33,940 nucleotides of DNA from JANRIC01 sp033765345 (GTDB lineage: Bacteria > Bacteroidota > Bacteroidia > Cytophagales > Microscillaceae), in NCBI GenBank assembly GCA_033765345.1, contig JANRIC010000238.1:1-33940 (forward strand), written 5' to 3'. The stretch's first letter is position 1. Every line of letters begins with the position of its first letter. Shown here piece after piece: positions 32,244 to 33,940 of this stretch. The notes under the pieces were generated by a model that was not told the DNA's origin, ran no database searches, and saw nothing but the letters and a program-made list of their open reading frames with translations. The translations under genes were made by a program, and so were the position numbers.

Positions 32244-32521
32244 TTTATACGGAGTTTGTCAAAGCTGCTAAGTACCTTAGAAGCAAATTTTAAGGTAGTA
32301 TCTATTCTACTTCCGTATAAATCTCAGAAGAATCATAAAATTTTTATATAGCTGCTGCACGGTGGAGGAGCTTCACATAAAAAAATATATAGCTGCTGCA
32401 CGGTGCAGGAGATACGATAATAACTCCGCATAAATTTCAGAAGAATCAAAACTTGTCATTCCAGCGTATAGCTGGAAACTTTTCAGGGTTTATTTTGATG
32501 ATGGATTCAAAACAAACCCTG
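32244..32521. repeat. Nested direct and inverted repeats, including a REP-like hairpin
   Basis: Within the gene-free stretch 32035-32900, TTTATACGGA (32244-32253) and TCCGTATAAA (32312-32321) are inverted and enclose TACCTTA/TAAGGTA. A 24-bp motif (starting TCCGTATAAATCTCAG at 32312) recurs at 32425 with two changes. Between those copies, TATATAGCTGCTGCACGGTG plus six bases (32345-32370) recurs at 32386-32411 with one change. TTCCAGC-GTATA-GCTGGAA (32459-32477) is a REP-like hairpin, followed by CAGGGTTT/AAACCCTG (32484-32521). Between 32035 and 32243 only a short CAAAC-TAT-GTTTG palindrome (32108-32120) and a TTAGCG/CGCTAA pair (32169, 32209) stand out. Confidence 0.75.
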
Positions 32522-32539
32522 ATATGGAAGACAATCTAA

Positions 32540-32702
32540 CCGACTTTTCGCACCCCCCTGTTTTTTTTGAGTTTTTTTGTAAGTTTTCTTCTAAAACTCT
32601 ATAAAATATCACAAAATATGGGTTTTGATAAAATATAGCATGTAAGTTTTATAAGAATAGTTATATTTCATATAAATATTTCGCTAGGGTGCGAAAAGTC
32701 GG
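32540..32702. mobile_element. MITE-like element, 163 bp, with 16-bp terminal inverted repeats
   Basis: CCGACTTTTCGCACCC (32540-32555) and GGGTGCGAAAAGTCGG (32687-32702) are perfect 16-bp inverted termini. Both ends are flanked by the same six bases, ATCTAA (32534-32539 and 32703-32708), as expected of a target-site duplication. The 131-base interior is AT-rich with no coding potential, so mobility would need a transposase acting in trans. No related transposase is in the window. Confidence 0.82.
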
Positions 32703-32730
32703 ATCTAAGTAGAATTTTAAATAAAAAAAA

Positions 32731-32813
32731 CAGGCAATTCATAAAAAGTTCCTCCGCCGTAGGTGAATGATGACATTGTTTTTTTGCTGTGTTGTCGGCA
32801 TTGTGCTTGCCTG
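32731..32813. repeat. Weak inverted pair in the spacer before the immunity gene
   Basis: CAGGCAA (32731-32737) and TTGCCTG (32807-32813) are inverted and bordered by A- and T-runs. They lie between the MITE-like element and the 3' end of the immunity gene (32901). It could be a remnant of another small element or a terminator region. Nothing else is seen between 32709 and 32900. Confidence 0.3.
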
Positions 32814-32900
32814 GTTTTTAGACCATAGCCCATAGTCTCGTAGTCCATAGATTTGTATGGCTAGGTATGAGTAAACTGCGATAGGTCAAGAAGATGATTG

Positions 32901-33107
32901 CTACAATTGTATCGGCTTATAACTTAAAGCTTTATCAACGATTTGTTCAGGGGTTAAATCTGTGTAACTTAAATCAAAGAAATAGTCAGTAGCATTGGGA
33001 TCAAGTACATTTTTTTTAAAAATGATTATATTTTCACGGTATTGTTTTTCAGTTCCTTCTGCGGTCATGATTTTCTTTGCTAATTCAATTAATTCTTCTC
33101 TATTCAT
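32901..33107 (-). CDS. Colicin-DNase-type immunity protein (Im7/Im9-like)
   Basis: This 68-residue acidic helical protein begins two bases after the stop codon of the HNH toxin fragment, so it is translationally coupled to it. The layout matches the colicin/pyocin immunity family: EELIELAKKIMTAEGTEKQY in helices I-II, NVLDPNATDYFF (where Im9 has EHPSGSDLIYYP, the short helix III that binds the DNase), then LTPEQIVDKALSYKP in helix IV. It would bind the nuclease domain and block its DNA contact surface. It is slightly shorter than Im9 (86 residues). It remains intact although the toxin reading frame is broken, so it could protect against related toxins from other cells. Confidence 0.85.
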   Translation of the reverse strand: MNREELIELAKKIMTAEGTEKQYRENIIIFKKNVLDPNATDYFFDLSYTDLTPEQIVDKALSYKPIQL

Positions 33108-33109
33108 AA

Positions 33110-33665
33110 TTATTGTTTTTTGTAATGATAATTTGGATTTAAAATCTCTTTATGATATCTAGGGGTTAAAATAACCATATTATCCATGTTGTATACATCA
33201 CCTCCATCGTGAATGGGAATTTTGTGATGAATTTCATAAGTAGTTCTTTCTCCAAGCCATTGGTTTTCTTTTGCAGTAGGTGCATATCCTTTTTTGATAG
33301 CAGCCTGATTGCTAGGTGAAAACTGCTTTAAAAGCTCATTATCCTCAGCCACAGCCTTCCAGAAAGCACTTCTAAATTCGTCAAAATTTTTAAATTCTTT
33401 TCCTTTGAGTTTATCTGCCACTGATTTGGGGAAAAGACCAGCCTTGCCCTCAGTACCTTGTAGCCATTGCCTTCTATATTTACTCCGTTTCCGCTCGCTT
33501 TACCAGGTAGTGTTCTTGGGTCTATCTTTTTATTTTTTTTCCTCCCCGCCCCTCCAAACACCCCCGCTTTCTGCTCTTGTTCTGTATCGAGTTCGGCTTG
33601 GGGCTTTTTGCGGAAGTAGTCTTCTATATCTTTCCACTTGCGCTCGATGTACTGGATGAGATTTT
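33110..33665 (-). pseudogene. Colicin-E-type HNH DNase toxin remnant, frameshifted
   Basis: The C-terminal reading frame (33110-33499) closely matches the colicin E2/E7/E9 DNase domain: ADKLKGKEFKNFDEFRSAFW, then GYAP, YEIHHKIPIHDGGDVYNMDN and LTPRYHKEIL. The HNH residues Glu-x-His-His, Asn and the next His are present, but the His of the colicin HIDIH motif (His131 in E9) is replaced by Leu. The preceding part of the domain is in another frame (33328-33681): LPGKASGNGVNIEG matches the colicin PGKATGKG segment. The switch occurs near 33469-33474 and would be healed by one added base. There is no start codon before GTG at 33561 and no translocation domain, so this is a truncated or frameshifted toxin tip, perhaps from a larger polymorphic toxin. 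Confidence 0.8.
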
Positions 33666-33940
33666 TTACATATTGGCTAGTTCAGCCTTGATGTCTTCAT
33701 AGATCGCAAAACCTTCTTGGAGGATTTCTTCTAGCTCTTCGTAGCTGGAAAATACGGGTCTTTTAAATTCATCTCGCCCTAAAAGCTCACAAATAAAATC
33801 AAATGGGCCGCCAATGCTAATTTTCCCATCTTCGGTGCCAAATGCAAGGAGAAATTCCACGATTGCGTATTTTACACTTAATCTAAAACTTATATCAAAT
33901 TTCCCCTCTATTTCTATTTCTTCAATCGTAAAAAAATCTT
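33666..33940 (-). CDS. Partial gene of unknown function, 5' end outside the window
   Basis: The frame is open from the right window edge to a TAA at 33666-33668, giving at least 91 residues with no start inside the conserved-looking part except GTG at 33860. The visible protein is acidic, with a beta-rich first half (IEIEGKFDISFRLSVKYAIV) and a helical end (YEELEEILQEGFAIYEDIKA). I do not recognise a family. It may be a separate gene, such as an immunity-type protein. It may also be the upstream part of the toxin, since adding one base at the stop would join its end (AELANM) to VKNLIQYIERKWKDIEDYF in the toxin frame. Confidence 0.5.
   Translation of the reverse strand, partial: DFFTIEEIEIEGKFDISFRLSVKYAIVEFLLAFGTEDGKISIGGPFDFICELLGRDEFKRPVFSSYEELEEILQEGFAIYEDIKAELANM

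Noticed and set aside
1..33940. tRNA or rRNA genes
   Set aside because: I looked for the conserved T-loop pattern and paired cloverleaf arms in the gene-free stretches and saw none.

Overview
The window looks like chromosomal DNA of a Bacteroidota bacterium, most likely close to Cytophagales. The reasons are its AT-rich composition, starts without clear Shine-Dalgarno sites, lipoproteins of Bacteroidota style (including an Ig-like lipoprotein with the Cys-Ala-Asn ... TGGPKD start), a CruF-type carotenoid hydratase, and a triple parvulin/SurA-type operon. No taxonomic marker gene is present, so this is inference from gene content.

Layout. 1-982: a 9-bp tandem array runs into the end of a BadF/BadG-type sugar kinase. 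983-1366: a spacer with copies of a dispersed inverted-repeat element. 1367-3595: a SulP anion transporter with a STAS domain and an extra C-terminal domain, ending in a bidirectional hairpin. 3627-5757 (minus): Fur-family regulator, CruF-like carotenoid hydratase and a CarH/LitR-like B12-binding MerR regulator, which read together as a pigment and stress-response block. 5936-8406: a TetR regulator and an Ig-like lipoprotein. 8407-9250: a gene-free stretch packed with DnaA boxes (7 perfect TTATCCACA, 14 sites in all) next to an AT-rich tract, a strong candidate for the chromosomal origin oriC. 9251-11083: a secreted TPR protein.

11312-26348 (all plus): a Wzx/Wzy-type surface polysaccharide cluster. 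It makes GDP-fucose (gmd, fcl) and carries part of the dTDP-rhamnose route (rmlA and rmlC; rmlB and rmlD are not in the window). It also has a flippase, three family 2 glycosyltransferases, three polymerase/ligase-like membrane proteins, a WcaJ/WbaP-type initiating transferase and a WecA/MraY-type initiating transferase. Two 97% identical 149-bp repeats flank the flippase. Hairpins occupy the spacers between the sugar-nucleotide genes.

26349-32034 (minus): an operon for envelope protein folding (a PPIase lipoprotein with an embedded OmpA-like domain, a lipoprotein chaperone, and a SurA-like PPIase), followed by a MoxR AAA+ ATPase.

32035-33940: a repeat-rich accessory tail. It holds nested direct repeats, a REP-like hairpin and a 163-bp MITE-like element with 16-bp terminal inverted repeats and a 6-bp target duplication. 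It ends in a colicin-E-type HNH DNase remnant (frameshifted) with its Im-type immunity gene, and a partial unknown gene at the window edge.

No tRNA, rRNA or CRISPR array was seen. All family calls come from reading motifs by eye; no searches were run.
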